Counted from the stretch's first letter, positions 52,483-62,862 are shown. The stretch is DNA of 64,000 nt from JALZKA01 sp963721645 (GCA_963721645.1 CAVRJK010000002.1:1426001-1490000), one strand, 5' to 3'. Notes: generated from the sequence alone by a model not told the origin. Program-made: numbers and translations.

Positions 52483-53865
52483 ATGCGTGTTCTGCACGTC
52501 GGCTCCGGTTTTCGCCCGCTCCGAGTGGGTGGGCTCGTGGCTTATATCGAAGAGCTCATGACTGAGCAGGTCGGCCGCGGTGACGAGGTGGCGTACTTCT
52601 TCTCAGGGCGCTATTACCCCTACGTCGGTGGCCCGCGCCTCAGGCGCTGGAGTCGCGACGGTGTGACGATGCTGGAGGTCGTCAACTCCCCTCTGTACGA
52701 CCACGGCCGCCAGCCGGAGTTGGAGCTTGACGAGCCGCGCACCGAACGCCTCTTCGAGGGCGTCCTCCAGCGGGTGAGACCCCATGTCGTCCATTTTCAC
52801 GAGCTGGCGGGGCTCCCGTCTTCACTCCTCGAAGTTGTCCGGCGCACCGGCACGCCAACGGTGATGACACTCGCGGACTACTTCCCTCTGTGCTCGACCT
52901 TCAAGCTCTTCGATTCGGAAGGGCAAGTCTGTCTGCGGCGGGAGGTGGGTGCGGACTGCGTTGCGACGATCGCTGCCGATCCACGCCCGCCCGGATTGCT
53001 CTATGAGAGAACCGTGTGGCACGAACTCCGCACGCGACGCGGGCTCAAGCGCCTGCCGCACGCACGGATCCGCGCACTGTCGCGTGCGGCCGGATCGCGC
53101 GTTCCCTCACCTCCGGCCGCGGAGCCTCAAGCCTTCCAGAACCGTCGCGACGTGAACGTCGAGCGGCTCAATCGCGCGGACCGGCTGATCGCCATGTCGG
53201 GCCGCGTCGCCGAGATCTACTCGCTGCTCGGCGTAAATCGGGCAAACATCTCCACGATCGAACTGACGCTCGGGCGCTTCGAACGCCTACGCCCTCGCCG
53301 CCGACAGGGCGAGGTTCCCGTGATGTTCGCGACCGTCGCAGGGCTGTCGTCACACGCAAAGGGCTCGAAGGTCCTGGTCGAGGCCGTGCGACTTTTGTCC
53401 GAATCCGTCCCGGCCGGGCGCTTCAGGCTAATGGCCCTCGGACCCGTAGACCCAAACGTGGCTACGGAGGTCGAACGGCTGGCGGAGATCGAGGTCGGCG
53501 CCCCTGGCCCGTTCTCCGACGATCAGCTCAACGTCCTGCTCGACGAGGCGGACGTCGGCATCATCCCCTCGATCTGGGAGGAAGCCTACGGCTTCGTTGG
53601 GCCAGAGTTCCTGGCGAAGGGGATTCCGGTGCTTGCAAACGCAATCGGCGGTATGCCGGAGTACACGCGCAGTGGCGAGACTGGGTGGCTGAACCATTCC
53701 TGCTCAGCGGCGGAGTTGGCGAGAATCATGCGCGAAATCGTCGAGCGCCCCGAGCAGATCGCGGCCCTGAGCGAGAAGATCCTTGCCGCCCGCGCGAGCA
53801 TCATCAAGCCCATGGCCCGCCACGGGGACGAGATCGAAGCGGTCTACCGCGAGCTTTGCGCGTGA
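52483..53865 (+). CDS. GT4 family glycosyltransferase
   Basis: 460 aa. Starts MRVLHVGSGFRPLRVGGLVA; HFHELAGLPSSLLEVVRRTG and MTLADYFPLCSTFKLFDSEG are in the acceptor half. The donor half has PVMFATVAGLSSHAKGSKVL, PSIWEEAYGFVGPEFLAKGI (E-x7-E) and NAIGGMPEYTRSGETG. ATG at 52483 is chosen because the RVLHVG strand begins there. Overlaps the next gene by GTGA. Confidence 0.9.
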   Translation: MRVLHVGSGFRPLRVGGLVAYIEELMTEQVGRGDEVAYFFSGRYYPYVGGPRLRRWSRDGVTMLEVVNSPLYDHGRQPELELDEPRTERLFEGVLQRVRPHVVHFHELAGLPSSLLEVVRRTGTPTVMTLADYFPLCSTFKLFDSEGQVCLRREVGADCVATIAADPRPPGLLYERTVWHELRTRRGLKRLPHARIRALSRAAGSRVPSPPAAEPQAFQNRRDVNVERLNRADRLIAMSGRVAEIYSLLGVNRANISTIELTLGRFERLRPRRRQGEVPVMFATVAGLSSHAKGSKVLVEAVRLLSESVPAGRFRLMALGPVDPNVATEVERLAEIEVGAPGPFSDDQLNVLLDEADVGIIPSIWEEAYGFVGPEFLAKGIPVLANAIGGMPEYTRSGETGWLNHSCSAAELARIMREIVERPEQIAALSEKILAARASIIKPMARHGDEIEAVYRELCA

Positions 53866-55942
53866 CAGACCCGAAAGTAGGCGAGGAAGCGCGCCAATCC
53901 GAGGCGGAGGCATTTGTCTGGGTCCTGACGATGGGACTTGGGGCACTCGGGCTCGCGGCCGGGCTAGCGCTCGCCCCCGCGCTTGGTGAGCTGTTCGAGC
54001 CCGCGCCTCTCGAGACCTGGCCGGACGACGCTGTCAGGGCCCTGATCTCGCCTGAGCCGACCGAGCTCGCACGTTTCGCGATCGCGGTCCTTACGCCGCT
54101 GCTCGTAGTCGCCGTGCTGATCTTTGCGCGCACCCCCCGGACGGGGCTATGGGCATCGCGGCCCGTCCGCTCCGCACCCCTCGTCGGCGCTCTGATCGTC
54201 CTCGTCGTGCTCGCGGTCGGATGGCTGACGCGCTCGGAGCCGCAGAGCTTCGGCCTTAGCCCGCACTACTTCGGTGAGCGCGACCTGGCTGTCGCGCTGC
54301 TCGTGGCCGCCGCGATCCTCTTCGTCGCCTTGCGGCCCCCCGATGCCCAGTCGATCTCTCGTCTGCGCCAGGCGCTGCTGCGATCGGATTCTGCCTCGCG
54401 GAAGACCGCCCTGGTGACAGGATTCGTCGCGGTCGGCGCGACGGCGATCTTCATGCTGCCTGCCGTCTTCAGCAGCGCGAGCTTGCCCGACGCAACGCCC
54501 GTGACGCTCCTTCACCTGCCTTTCACCTTCGCCGACTTCGCCGCGTTCGGCAACGGCGCCACGCCGATGGCCGACTTCGCCAGCCAGTACTCAAACCTGC
54601 TTCCCTGGCTGGCCCATCCGGTGCTCGCGGCCTTCGACTACTCGCCGGTCGCTTTCACCACGCTCATGGCCGTGCTCTCGGCGCTCTCCTTGCTGGCTCT
54701 CTGGCGCGCGCTGGCGCTGACGGTCCGCAACGAGGTCGGTGGGCTGCTGCTCTACCTCCCAATCTTGGCGCTCAGCTTGCGCCCCATGTCAGAGATCGTT
54801 GACGAACGCGCATCTAACGCGACCCTGGTCCAGATCCTTCCCGAGAGATACCTTCTCCCTGTCTGCTCGCTTGGCTCTGTGCCCGCCATCTGCATGGGTT
54901 CTCGCCGCGGGCCCCGGTGGGCCTCTTCGTGGTCGCCGGCCTCGCTTTCCTCAACAACCCCGAGTTCGGGGGGCCGGCTCTCTTGGCGTCGTTCCTCGCC
55001 CTACTGGTCGGGACGCCGGCGAAGGTATCCCGAGCCGCTGCGATCCGGCTCATCGGATGGCTCGTTGCCGGGGTTGCCGGCGCGGCGGCCCTCGTGGTGG
55101 CGATCACGCTGGTGCGCAGTGGATCTCTCCCGAGCCTTGACCTGCTCACCTACTACTCGCGTCTCTTCGGATCGCAGGGCTTCGGCCTCCAGCCGATGCC
55201 GACCCTGGGGCTCCACCTTGTCGTCTACGTCACCTTCGCCGGCGCGCTGGTACTTGCCGCGGTCCGTCACCGGTCAGGCTCGAGCGATCGCGCGCTGTCG
55301 GGCCTCCTCGCGTTCGCGGGATGCTTCGGACTCGCCGCGGGGATCTACTACGCGGGGCGCTCCAACGCAATCACCATGGTCGCCCTGTTCCCCGCCTGGG
55401 GTTTCGCGCTCGCGCTCCTCACCTGGACCGCGTTTCGATGGCTCTCGGACGCCGATGGGGACTGGCGCCGGGTTATCGGACCGGCTGGCGCTCTCGCGGT
55501 GAGCGCGACGATCGGCTTCGGCCTGGCAACGACGGCCATCCTCGAGATCCCGGCGCCGTGGACGCAGGTCGCGAGGCTCACCGATGACAGTGAGCGCACG
55601 TCTTCGTTCGACCTGCTGCCCGAGGCGGAGCGGTTCGTAGCCGAACAGACGGAGGAGGGGGATGCGGTGCTGATGCTCAGGGAGAATGGTCATCTGCTCG
55701 CGAGGGGCGCCCAGGTCCGGAACGTCTCGATCATCGGGGACCCTGTGCACGTCATCTCTCCCAGTCAGCTCGATGAGCTTCTGGAAGACCTGCGAGAGGC
55801 AGAAGGAGGCACAGTGTTCGTCGGCGACGGAGTCTTCACCCCGATCCTTCCCGGAGTGCGCGAGGCTCTTCGCGCCCGCGGCTACCGGCCGAGCGGACCC
55901 GGTGGACCGGAGGGACTGACCGTGTGGCGGTCTCGCCAGTGA
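53862..55942 (+). CDS. Large polytopic membrane protein, GT-C-like (one frameshift)
   Basis: About 693 aa corrected, with about 12 hydrophobic helices, for example LGALGLAAGLALAPALGELF and, in the second frame, LIGWLVAGVAGAAALVVAIT. A periplasmic-looking C-terminal domain follows (from about 565: FVAEQTEEGDAVLMLRENGH, FVGDGVFTPILPGVREALRA). The break lies near 54865, after YLLPV; the next frame reads LAWLCARHLHGFSPRAPVGL. One missing base fits. The shape is like GT-C glycosyltransferases or O-antigen-type membrane proteins, but no family is recognised. Confidence 0.75.
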
Positions 55943-56787
55943 CAGTCCGCGGGAGGGATCTACGCGACCGCGTCAGGCGCAAGTTGCGGCCGAGGCGAAG
56001 GGCGATCAACGCCCTCGCGAAAGCGCAGGCCAAGACGCGTACCCCGCGTCTCATCACCCGCGTCGCCGATGCTGAGGACATGCTGACCGGCGGTGATGAC
56101 CTCCGCAATTACTTCGAGGTCGGCGAGTCCGCCCTCGCCGAGATCAAGGCAGGACTCGCAGCAGCGGGAGCGCCCTCACCGGCGCGCATCCTGGACCTGC
56201 CCTGCGGCTACGGACGTGTTCTTCGCCACCTGCGAGCCGAGTGGCCCGACGCGGCGATCACCGCCATGGAAATCAATCCGGATGCCGTCGAGTTCTGCGC
56301 GAAGACGTTCGGGGCTCGGCCGGTCGTTAGCCGACAGCCGCTATGGGAGGTCGACGCAGGCGATGCTCAAGATCTGCTCTGGTGCGGTTCGTTGCTCACC
56401 CACTTCGACGAATCGGACTGGGCGCCGACCCTCTCCTACTTCCGCGACCGGCTAGCACCGGGCGGCGTGGTCGTATTCACTACTCACGGCGAGCTTTCGG
56501 TCAACCTTCTGGGCGGCAAGCGAATCGGTCCCTGGGCGGGCGATTACGGCATGGGCAACAAGGCCGCCGCCATGGCAGACACTGCCCGGCGCGCTGGATT
56601 CGCGTTCGGCCATTACGGTGAGACTGAGGATCCGTTCGGGCTGAGCGTTTCCATGCCCGAGTGGGTCCGAGACACAACCGATGCCGTACCCGGCCTAACC
56701 TTCGTGTCGTTCAGCCGGGAAGGCTGGTTCGGCCACCAGGACGTCTGGACGTACCAAGCAAATTCGCCCGGGCCTCCGACCTCCTAG
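55939..56787 (+). CDS. Class I SAM methyltransferase
   Basis: 282 aa from GTG at 55939, which overlaps the previous stop (GTGA); GTG at 55924 is an alternative. A basic leader (RDLRDRVRRKLRPRRRAINA) precedes ARILDLPCGYGRVLRHLRAE, the SAM site, and AITAMEINPDAVEFC. LLWCGSLLTHFDESDW and LAPGGVVVFTTHGELSVNLL follow. Probably methylates a glycan or lipid-linked sugar. Confidence 0.84.
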   Translation: MTVRGRDLRDRVRRKLRPRRRAINALAKAQAKTRTPRLITRVADAEDMLTGGDDLRNYFEVGESALAEIKAGLAAAGAPSPARILDLPCGYGRVLRHLRAEWPDAAITAMEINPDAVEFCAKTFGARPVVSRQPLWEVDAGDAQDLLWCGSLLTHFDESDWAPTLSYFRDRLAPGGVVVFTTHGELSVNLLGGKRIGPWAGDYGMGNKAAAMADTARRAGFAFGHYGETEDPFGLSVSMPEWVRDTTDAVPGLTFVSFSREGWFGHQDVWTYQANSPGPPTS

Positions 56788-56805
56788 GCTCCCGCGCTGT
56801 CTATT

Positions 56806-57555
56806 GTGGCTCAGGTGCCTGACAGGTCCGATATGACAGTTACAGCGAATGATCGCGCCGGGCTCCCGTCGATAGTGGAGCTCGACCTCTCGTCGAGTGC
56901 CCGCAAGCTATGGCTTGCGCGGGCGCGGCAGCACACGACGGACACCTATGCCGAGATCCCCTTTGCCAAGTTCCCAGAGGACCTGCGGACCTATGAGCAC
57001 TTGCTCTGGCGGATGCGGGCGAACGTCGTCATCGAGCTCGGCACATGGTCCGGGGCGAGTGCGCTTTGGTTTCGCGATCGACTTCAGACGATGCAGGCCT
57101 ATCACCGCGTAGCCGCTCCTCGGGTCATCTCGGTTGATCTTGACCAGAAGAAAGCGGCCGCCGCGATCGCCGCCGTGGACTCAGATTACGAGGACACGAT
57201 CACCTTGCTCGAGGCGGACGTCCGCGACCCAGCACTGCCGGAGGTGGTGGCACGGCACCTTCCAGAGAACGCGCATTGTTTCGTCGTGGAGGACTCCGCC
57301 CACGTCTACGAGACCACCTACGCCGCGCTGCTGGGCTTCGCGCGTTTCGTGCCGGTCGGCGGCTACTTCGTCGTCGAAGACGGGTGCGTTGACGTCGAGG
57401 AGATGCGGTTGGATGATTCCTGGCCGCGCGGAGTGCTGCCGGCCCTCAGCAACTGGCTCGATTCGCCCGAAGGGGAGGGATTTCACGTTCAGCGAGACCT
57501 CGAGCTCTACGGCATGTCGTGCCACCCTGGCGGCTTTCTTCAGCGAGCACGCTGA
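56806..57555 (+). CDS. CmcI/rhamnosyl O-methyltransferase family protein
   Basis: 249 aa. VVIELGTWSGASALWFRDRL is the SAM site, VISVDLDQKK the acidic loop, FVVEDSAHVYETTYAALLGF and GGYFVVEDGCVDVEEM the CmcI-type metal and substrate motifs. Enzymes of this family methylate rhamnose in mycobacterial glycolipids or hydroxylate cephalosporins. GTG at 56806. An O-methyltransferase of a glycan is favoured by its neighbours. Confidence 0.86.
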   Translation: MAQVPDRSDMTVTANDRAGLPSIVELDLSSSARKLWLARARQHTTDTYAEIPFAKFPEDLRTYEHLLWRMRANVVIELGTWSGASALWFRDRLQTMQAYHRVAAPRVISVDLDQKKAAAAIAAVDSDYEDTITLLEADVRDPALPEVVARHLPENAHCFVVEDSAHVYETTYAALLGFARFVPVGGYFVVEDGCVDVEEMRLDDSWPRGVLPALSNWLDSPEGEGFHVQRDLELYGMSCHPGGFLQRAR

Positions 57556-57575
57556 CCACTGGCTGTTCGCGTGCG

Positions 57576-58760
57576 ATGCCGTCACTCAGATCAGTGACGG
57601 CATCCGAGGGCCCTTCTGGCTCTGCCACGGCCGGGGGCACTGCTTCTCGCGACCTGGCGCTGGATGGGCTGCGGGGGGTAGCGGCGCTGATCGTGCTCAC
57701 GAGCCACCTTTTCGTGGCGGGCGATGCGACGTTCGCGGACGCAACGCTTAATCCCGGAAGCGAGGGTGGGTCGACGTTCGAATCGGCGCTCACCTACACG
57801 CCTTTGCACTTTTTTTGGGGCGGCTACGAGGCGGTGATCGTGTTTTTCGTCCTGAGCGGTTACGTGCTCACGCTTCCGGTCGCTCGCGGCGGTACGTTCA
57901 AGCCGGGTTCCTACTATCCGCGCCGAGCGCTTCGCCTCTACGTGCCCGTGTGGGGAGCGCTCTGCTTGGCCGCCATCGCACACTTCGTCGTGGAGTCGTC
58001 GGACGTTGGCCAAACATGGTGGCTGTCTGCACACACGGTTGATCTCAGGCTTCAGGACGTTTGGCAGAGCGTGTTGCTCTTAGAGGGCGCGGGCACCTTC
58101 GCGCTCCTAGCCGTGCTGTGGTCACTGCACTGGGAGGTCGTTTTCTCCCTCTTGCTGCCCATGTTCTTGTTACTCGGCAAGTTGACCTCCCGGGTCTACC
58201 TGGCTTCGGCCGCAGCTGCTCTCGCAATCGTCTTGTTCAGCGACGGCGAGAGTTGGGCGCGGTTCATGCCGTGCTTCGCGCTTGGCACGATCATGGCGTT
58301 TCAGCACGAACGGATCGCCAAGCTTCGTGCTGCTCGGATGTCGGCATTCGAGCCCGCGATGATCATCGCGTCGGTGCTCGCCATGACAGCGTTCTGGTGG
58401 CTGCGGATCGGGGATCGAGATGCGGATATCGCCTCCAGGCTTGGACCTGTATTGATTGCCCTGGGCGCATGTGGTCTGGTCACGCTCGCCATCGCCGGGC
58501 CTCGCGCGCGGCGCATCCTTACGACACGCCCGGTCGCGTGGTCCGGGACGCGGTCGTTCAGCCTCTACCTCGTCCAGGCGCCGATCGTCGTGTTAACTGC
58601 CTTCGCGCTAGGCGGGGCACCGACCATCCCGCTCCTAGCCGTCGCGGCAGTCCCGCCTGTGCTGCTTCTCACTGAGGGTTTCTACCGCGCCGTCGAGCGG
58701 CCGTCGCACCGCCTATCGCGCCGAGTCCGCTTACCTGCGCTGCGGCGACAGCGGTTGTGA
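57576..58760 (+). CDS. Acyltransferase 3 family membrane protein
   Basis: 394 aa, about ten helices. The family start is DLALDGLRGVAALIVLTSHL, with the catalytic His in TSHL; YEAVIVFFVLSGYVLTLPVA and YYPRRALRLYVPVWGALCLA follow, and LWSLHWEVVFSLLLPMF. Moves acyl groups, often acetyl, to sugars on the outer face. ATG at 57576 overlaps no gene; 20 bases after the CmcI stop. Confidence 0.92.
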   Translation: MPSLRSVTASEGPSGSATAGGTASRDLALDGLRGVAALIVLTSHLFVAGDATFADATLNPGSEGGSTFESALTYTPLHFFWGGYEAVIVFFVLSGYVLTLPVARGGTFKPGSYYPRRALRLYVPVWGALCLAAIAHFVVESSDVGQTWWLSAHTVDLRLQDVWQSVLLLEGAGTFALLAVLWSLHWEVVFSLLLPMFLLLGKLTSRVYLASAAAALAIVLFSDGESWARFMPCFALGTIMAFQHERIAKLRAARMSAFEPAMIIASVLAMTAFWWLRIGDRDADIASRLGPVLIALGACGLVTLAIAGPRARRILTTRPVAWSGTRSFSLYLVQAPIVVLTAFALGGAPTIPLLAVAAVPPVLLLTEGFYRAVERPSHRLSRRVRLPALRRQRL

Positions 58761-58923
58761 ACAACCGTCGCGCTCGACGAGAATTGATAGTCGCTGCCGG
58801 CGCCAGGAAGCGCTCGACGGAACCGCCTACACGAGCACGAAATCAAGCGGCTTGAAGTCTCAAGATTTGAGGGTCGAGGGGAGCCTCGGAACAAGTGCCG
58901 ACGGCTTCGCTCGAGCTTGGGGG

Positions 58924-60051
58924 TCAGGCGGCTGTAGGGCGCCTTCGGCCTCGTCGAATGCGCGCCTCCAAGGGCCGTTCAATTCGGGCGTACATCAACG
59001 CCGACAGCCCCGTAGCCAGCAGGTAGCAGCCGCCGAACAGGAGGAGCCCCGAGCCAAGCGCCGGTACCTCCGGCGCCAGCTTCCCCGCAACCAATATGAC
59101 GAGCGTGTGGAGAAGGTAGAAGGCATATGACCAGTGTCCGAGGCGGATTAGTGCGGGATGGCGAAGGCCGGTTGCTCGATTGTTGAGATCGGCCTCCGCT
59201 ACGGAGTAAATGAGGAGCGCGAACGGGATGATTGGCACCGCCACCCACATCAGGTAGAGCGGCCCCTGACCGGCGGCGACATAGGCGACAACGGCCAGCA
59301 CGATTGCCGCAACGGGCGGGATGCGCAGCCGTACCCCTCGTCGCAAGAGAACTGCCATGCCCATGCCAAGCACAAACTCCAATAGCCGCGTGGGTGGGAA
59401 GATGTAGATCGCCCAGAATCCCGCACCGGTCGCTCCCAGCGGATGAAGGGCGAGGGGAATCATGATGGCTGCGGCCACCAGACCAGCGAGCAGAACCAAG
59501 CGGGGATGGTCCCGCAACGCGACAAGAGGGCCGATCAGGAACGGGAAAAGGAAATAGAAGAAGGCTTCGTCGGACAGCGACCAGGCGACCACGAAACCTC
59601 CGTAGTGAACGTTGGCGTCCGGCACCCAGGACTGGAGGAGCGTGATCGGAAGCAAATCGACCCACGTGAGGTCAAAGTTGAAAGCGAGGAACACCGGGAT
59701 CACCATCAAGCACGTCATCCAGTACGCAGGCCCGACCCTTGCGAGCCTGCGACGGTAGAAGTCCGCGACGCTGCGCTCGGGCTTGTGCGACCAGGCCAGA
59801 ACGAATCCGGACAGCAAAAAGAAGAAGGTGACTCCCGTGGCGCCTGGACGGCCGAGCACCTCGGCAGGGCGCTCGAGCGGGGTTTCAAAGAGAAATATCC
59901 GCGCGTGAGCCATGAACACCGCTGAAGCGGCGAACCAACGGAGGGCCGTAAGGGACGGGAGCGGCTGCCCCAGGGTGTACCTAGAAGCCTCCATCTCAAG
60001 CTCCCGGAGTTTGAGGATTCGACGCTTCAGCTCTATCGGACGTCCTGCCAT
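58924..60051 (-). CDS. Acyltransferase 3 family membrane protein
   Basis: 375 aa, second AT3 in the locus, opposite strand. SLTALRWFAASAVFMAHARI has the catalytic His, GATGVTFFFLLSGFVLAWSH the second motif, and FYRRRLARVGPAYWMTCLMV the RxxR-like loop. YAFYLLHTLVILV is near the end. The M at 59994 (MEASRYTLG) is an alternative start. It converges with the other AT3 across a 163-base gap (58761-58923) in which I see nothing. Confidence 0.9.
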   Translation of the reverse strand: MAGRPIELKRRILKLRELEMEASRYTLGQPLPSLTALRWFAASAVFMAHARIFLFETPLERPAEVLGRPGATGVTFFFLLSGFVLAWSHKPERSVADFYRRRLARVGPAYWMTCLMVIPVFLAFNFDLTWVDLLPITLLQSWVPDANVHYGGFVVAWSLSDEAFFYFLFPFLIGPLVALRDHPRLVLLAGLVAAAIMIPLALHPLGATGAGFWAIYIFPPTRLLEFVLGMGMAVLLRRGVRLRIPPVAAIVLAVVAYVAAGQGPLYLMWVAVPIIPFALLIYSVAEADLNNRATGLRHPALIRLGHWSYAFYLLHTLVILVAGKLAPEVPALGSGLLLFGGCYLLATGLSALMYARIERPLEARIRRGRRRPTAA

Positions 60052-60128
60052 CCGGGCGGCTTCCTTCAGCGAACGCCTTGGCCGCAGTTTGCACGGCCAT
60101 CCCGGCCTCCGCCTCAGTCAGGACGAGC

Positions 60129-61128
60129 TCACCGATCCGACAGGGATGGCTCGTCGATAAACCCGATACCGGTTCCCTTGATGCGACCGCGCATACGGTG
60201 CCACATGTTTCGCGGGTTCCTGCCTTCGAGTCGCACCCGCGGCCACGGTGTCGCGTGCCGGTGGCGTTGGTAGAGGTCGCGCCATTCGCGAGCGCAGAGG
60301 TAGTGCCATGGCTTGTATGGACCCGGGCCCTCGAAGTGGCGGATCGCCGGATTCTCGATCGCCTCGGCGACGTCCTCGGACCCCAGCACGTCCACGCTCC
60401 ATGGAAAGACCAAAAGGGCGTTCATGCAGTTCCACCGAGGGTGTAGCGGAAGGCGACTGGCGCCGAGGACGACATTGAACGGCATCCTGGTCGCGCCACG
60501 CGAGTTCGTCGGCGTGCGCTCTCCCGTACTCGAGCACGGCCCGCGACGTTTGCTCCCGCCGCATCAGATCGAGGTTCATGAGCATCACGCCGGCGTTGAA
60601 GTAGTCCTGAGAGGCGGGGAAATCCAACGGCCTCGGACGGTCGATGGATGCGGGTCGTAAGACGTTGGTGACCGCCGCGATCGGCTTCGAGGTCAAGTCC
60701 ATCTTCCAAAGCGACGCCACGGACTCGAGGACGAGCACGTCGGAATCCAGGTAGAGGACGCGCGGCACGCCTGGGAGCAGCTCCGGGTAGGAAAACGCGA
60801 TACCACGTTGCCGTTCGCGTGAAGCCTTCGGTGGGCAGGCCGGCGACCCACTCGTTCGGAGACCTCCCAAAAGCTCACCTCGCCTCCGCTCCGTAGCACC
60901 ATCTCCCGAAGCTTGTTCCGTACTCGCTCCGGAAGCTCCGGGCCGTGGAGGTAGTGGATAACCACGGAGCCGGGCGGGATGCGCGCTCAGCACCGAGTGC
61001 AGCATCGCCGCGCTGTGAATGACGTACTCACCCTCAGCCGCGCACGCTACGTGGAGTTTCGGCACGTTGCCGTTTGCGGGCCCACGAGAGTGCGAAGCCG
61101 GCGCCTGCACCTCACCGCTAGGTTTCAT
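60129..61128 (-). pseudogene. GT8 family glycosyltransferase, about three frameshifts
   Basis: KLHVACAAEGEYVIHSAAML is the GT8 N-terminus; VLYLDSDVLVL carries the DxD metal site; QDYFNAGVMLMNLDLMR and, in the last frame, IRHFEGPGPYKPWHYL are the other family motifs. Breaks lie near 60950, 60835 and 60480. GTG at 61065 is the natural start for VPKLHV; ATG at 61128 also is in frame. A multiple of three is missed by one base. The intact enzyme would be about 310-330 aa. It is divergent from the TylF gene at 61132. Confidence 0.78.
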
Positions 61129-61131
61129 CGC

Positions 61132-61980
61132 GTGAGCGAAGGGGCCCCACCACCGCTGGCGGAGGCGTATGTCGAGCTTCTCAAACGAGCCGTGCTGGGC
61201 GAGACCGCGGGACCGGTCACCGTGTGCCAGCCGGTGCAGACCGTGCCCGGCGGTCGACTGGCCAGGCGGCTGCTGACCCGGGTTCTCGCGCAGGAGGACG
61301 TGGTCCTGGCCAAGCCTGTGAGCATCGATTTAGCTCGAAACGAGGATGGAAGGCTCTCCGTGTTCGACCTCCCGCCCTGGCCGTTGACGATGATCGGCTC
61401 GCGACGTCTCGGCAACGTCGAGTCCTGCGTCCGGAGCGTCTTGGAGGAGGGCATACCCGGGGACTTCATCGAAACCGGTGTCTGGAGGGGCGGCACGACC
61501 ATCTTCATGCGCGGCATGCTGAGAGCGTATGACGTCACCGATCGGCGGGTTTACGTGGCGGACTCGTTCGAGGGCGTGCCACCTCCGAACCCGGAGGCCT
61601 ACCCGGCTGATCGGGAGTCTCCCTTCCACCTCTGGCCCGGCCTCGCAGTTGACCTCCCCGCCGTGAAGGAGAACTTTGCTCGCTTCGGGCTCTTGGACGA
61701 TCAGGTTGAGTTCGTCAAGGGCTGGTTTCGCGACACCCTTCCCGGTCTGCGCGGTCGGACCTGGGCGGTCGTTCGGCTCGACGGTGACCTGTATGAGTCG
61801 ACGATGGACGCGCTGGAGAACCTCTACGGCGACCTCGCAGTGGGCGGATGGCTAATCGTTGACGATTACGAGATCGAGGCCTGCCGAAAGGCAGTGACCG
61901 ATTTTCGCGTCGCGAAGGGCGTGACCGACGAGATCATTCCGATAGACGGCTCTGGGGTGTTTTGGCGAAAGTCCGGCTAA
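61132..61980 (+). CDS. TylF/MacT-family O-methyltransferase
   Basis: 282 aa from GTG at 61132 (SEGAPPPLAEAYVELLKRAV). FIETGVWRGGTTIFMRGML is the SAM site, VADSFEGVPPPNPEAYP the TylF signature, VRLDGDLYESTMDALENLYG and LIVDDYE the acidic metal motifs. A second member of the same family as 48354-49097. The start lies only a few bases from the divergent GT8 start, so they share regulatory space. Confidence 0.9.
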   Translation: MSEGAPPPLAEAYVELLKRAVLGETAGPVTVCQPVQTVPGGRLARRLLTRVLAQEDVVLAKPVSIDLARNEDGRLSVFDLPPWPLTMIGSRRLGNVESCVRSVLEEGIPGDFIETGVWRGGTTIFMRGMLRAYDVTDRRVYVADSFEGVPPPNPEAYPADRESPFHLWPGLAVDLPAVKENFARFGLLDDQVEFVKGWFRDTLPGLRGRTWAVVRLDGDLYESTMDALENLYGDLAVGGWLIVDDYEIEACRKAVTDFRVAKGVTDEIIPIDGSGVFWRKSG

Positions 61981-62775
61981 CCCTGTAGAGGCGCGAGGGC
62001 CAGAGGCCTGCTCGGCGCAGCCAGCCCGGCGATGAAGTCTGCTTCGTGGTGGGGTTGATCTCCGCGAGCCGCCACCAATCGTCGCCCCACTTGGTGGTCA
62101 TGCCAGCTGCCATGACGGAGTCACCGCGAGTTCCGTACTCCCCCAGTCGGTCGCCGTGGATAGATCGTGCGGTCACCTGCTTCTCGTGATGGAGGTACGA
62201 GAGACGGGTGACGACGACCGGACGTCCAGCTGAGCGGACGCGCAAGCAGTAATCGAAATCAGCGCCATACCCGACAGGGGCGAACGAGTCGGCATCCAGC
62301 ATGCCCACGGCGTCGAGAGTGCTCCGCGGAACGAACATGCACGTGCCGTCGACAAAGGGCGCCGTGAAGTGACGGCCTTTGGCCGGTAGGTATGCACATC
62401 GGCTGGGCTTCGCAGTCGCTGGTGGTTCCAGTAACAGTCGTAGGACGGACCGACCAGTCCGGCACCGGCTTCCTGCCAGCATCGGACGAGGCCCCGGATG
62501 AAGCCGCTCGCCAGGCGGGTGTCGTTGTTCAGCCAGACGACCGCGGTGTGGTCCGGCGTCAACGTCTCCGCGGTGCCGTGGTTGGTCCCAGCCGCCCAGC
62601 CAAGATTCTCCCTGGGACATAGCACCGTCTCTTGGGCGTGCCGCTCGTAGTCGCCGCGGTTGTCGACCACGGTTACGTCGATGGACTCCGGCTCTCGTCC
62701 CAGATCTTCAAGCACGGCGTGCGTCATCGCCTGCTCTCCGTAGACGGGGATGACGATGAGGATGCGGCCCACCAC
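61934..62775 (-). CDS. GT2 family glycosyltransferase (one frameshift)
   Basis: About 280 aa corrected. The N-terminal frame has ILIVIPVYGEQAMTHAVLED, VVDNRGDY, GWAAGTNHGTAETLTPDHTA and VVWLNNDTRLASGFIRGL with the DxT/DxD nucleotide site. Near 62375 the frame moves to GRHFTAPFVDGTCMFVPRST, GMLDADSFAPVGYGADFDYC. It ends with SRLSE at 61934, overlapping the convergent TylF gene by 47 bases. The start is GTG at 62775. Substrate unknown. Confidence 0.8.
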
Positions 62776-62862
62776 GGCTTCATCCTAGGACCATGTCCCG
62801 CCCGTCGGCGCTCGCGCACGCCTGGCGCGGAGGCATTGACGAGGGGGTTAGCATCGGGTCGC

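Noticed and set aside
58761..58923. Small gene or regulatory element between the two acyltransferase genes
   Set aside because: No open frame with a plausible ribosome site and no strong hairpin; convergent stops only.
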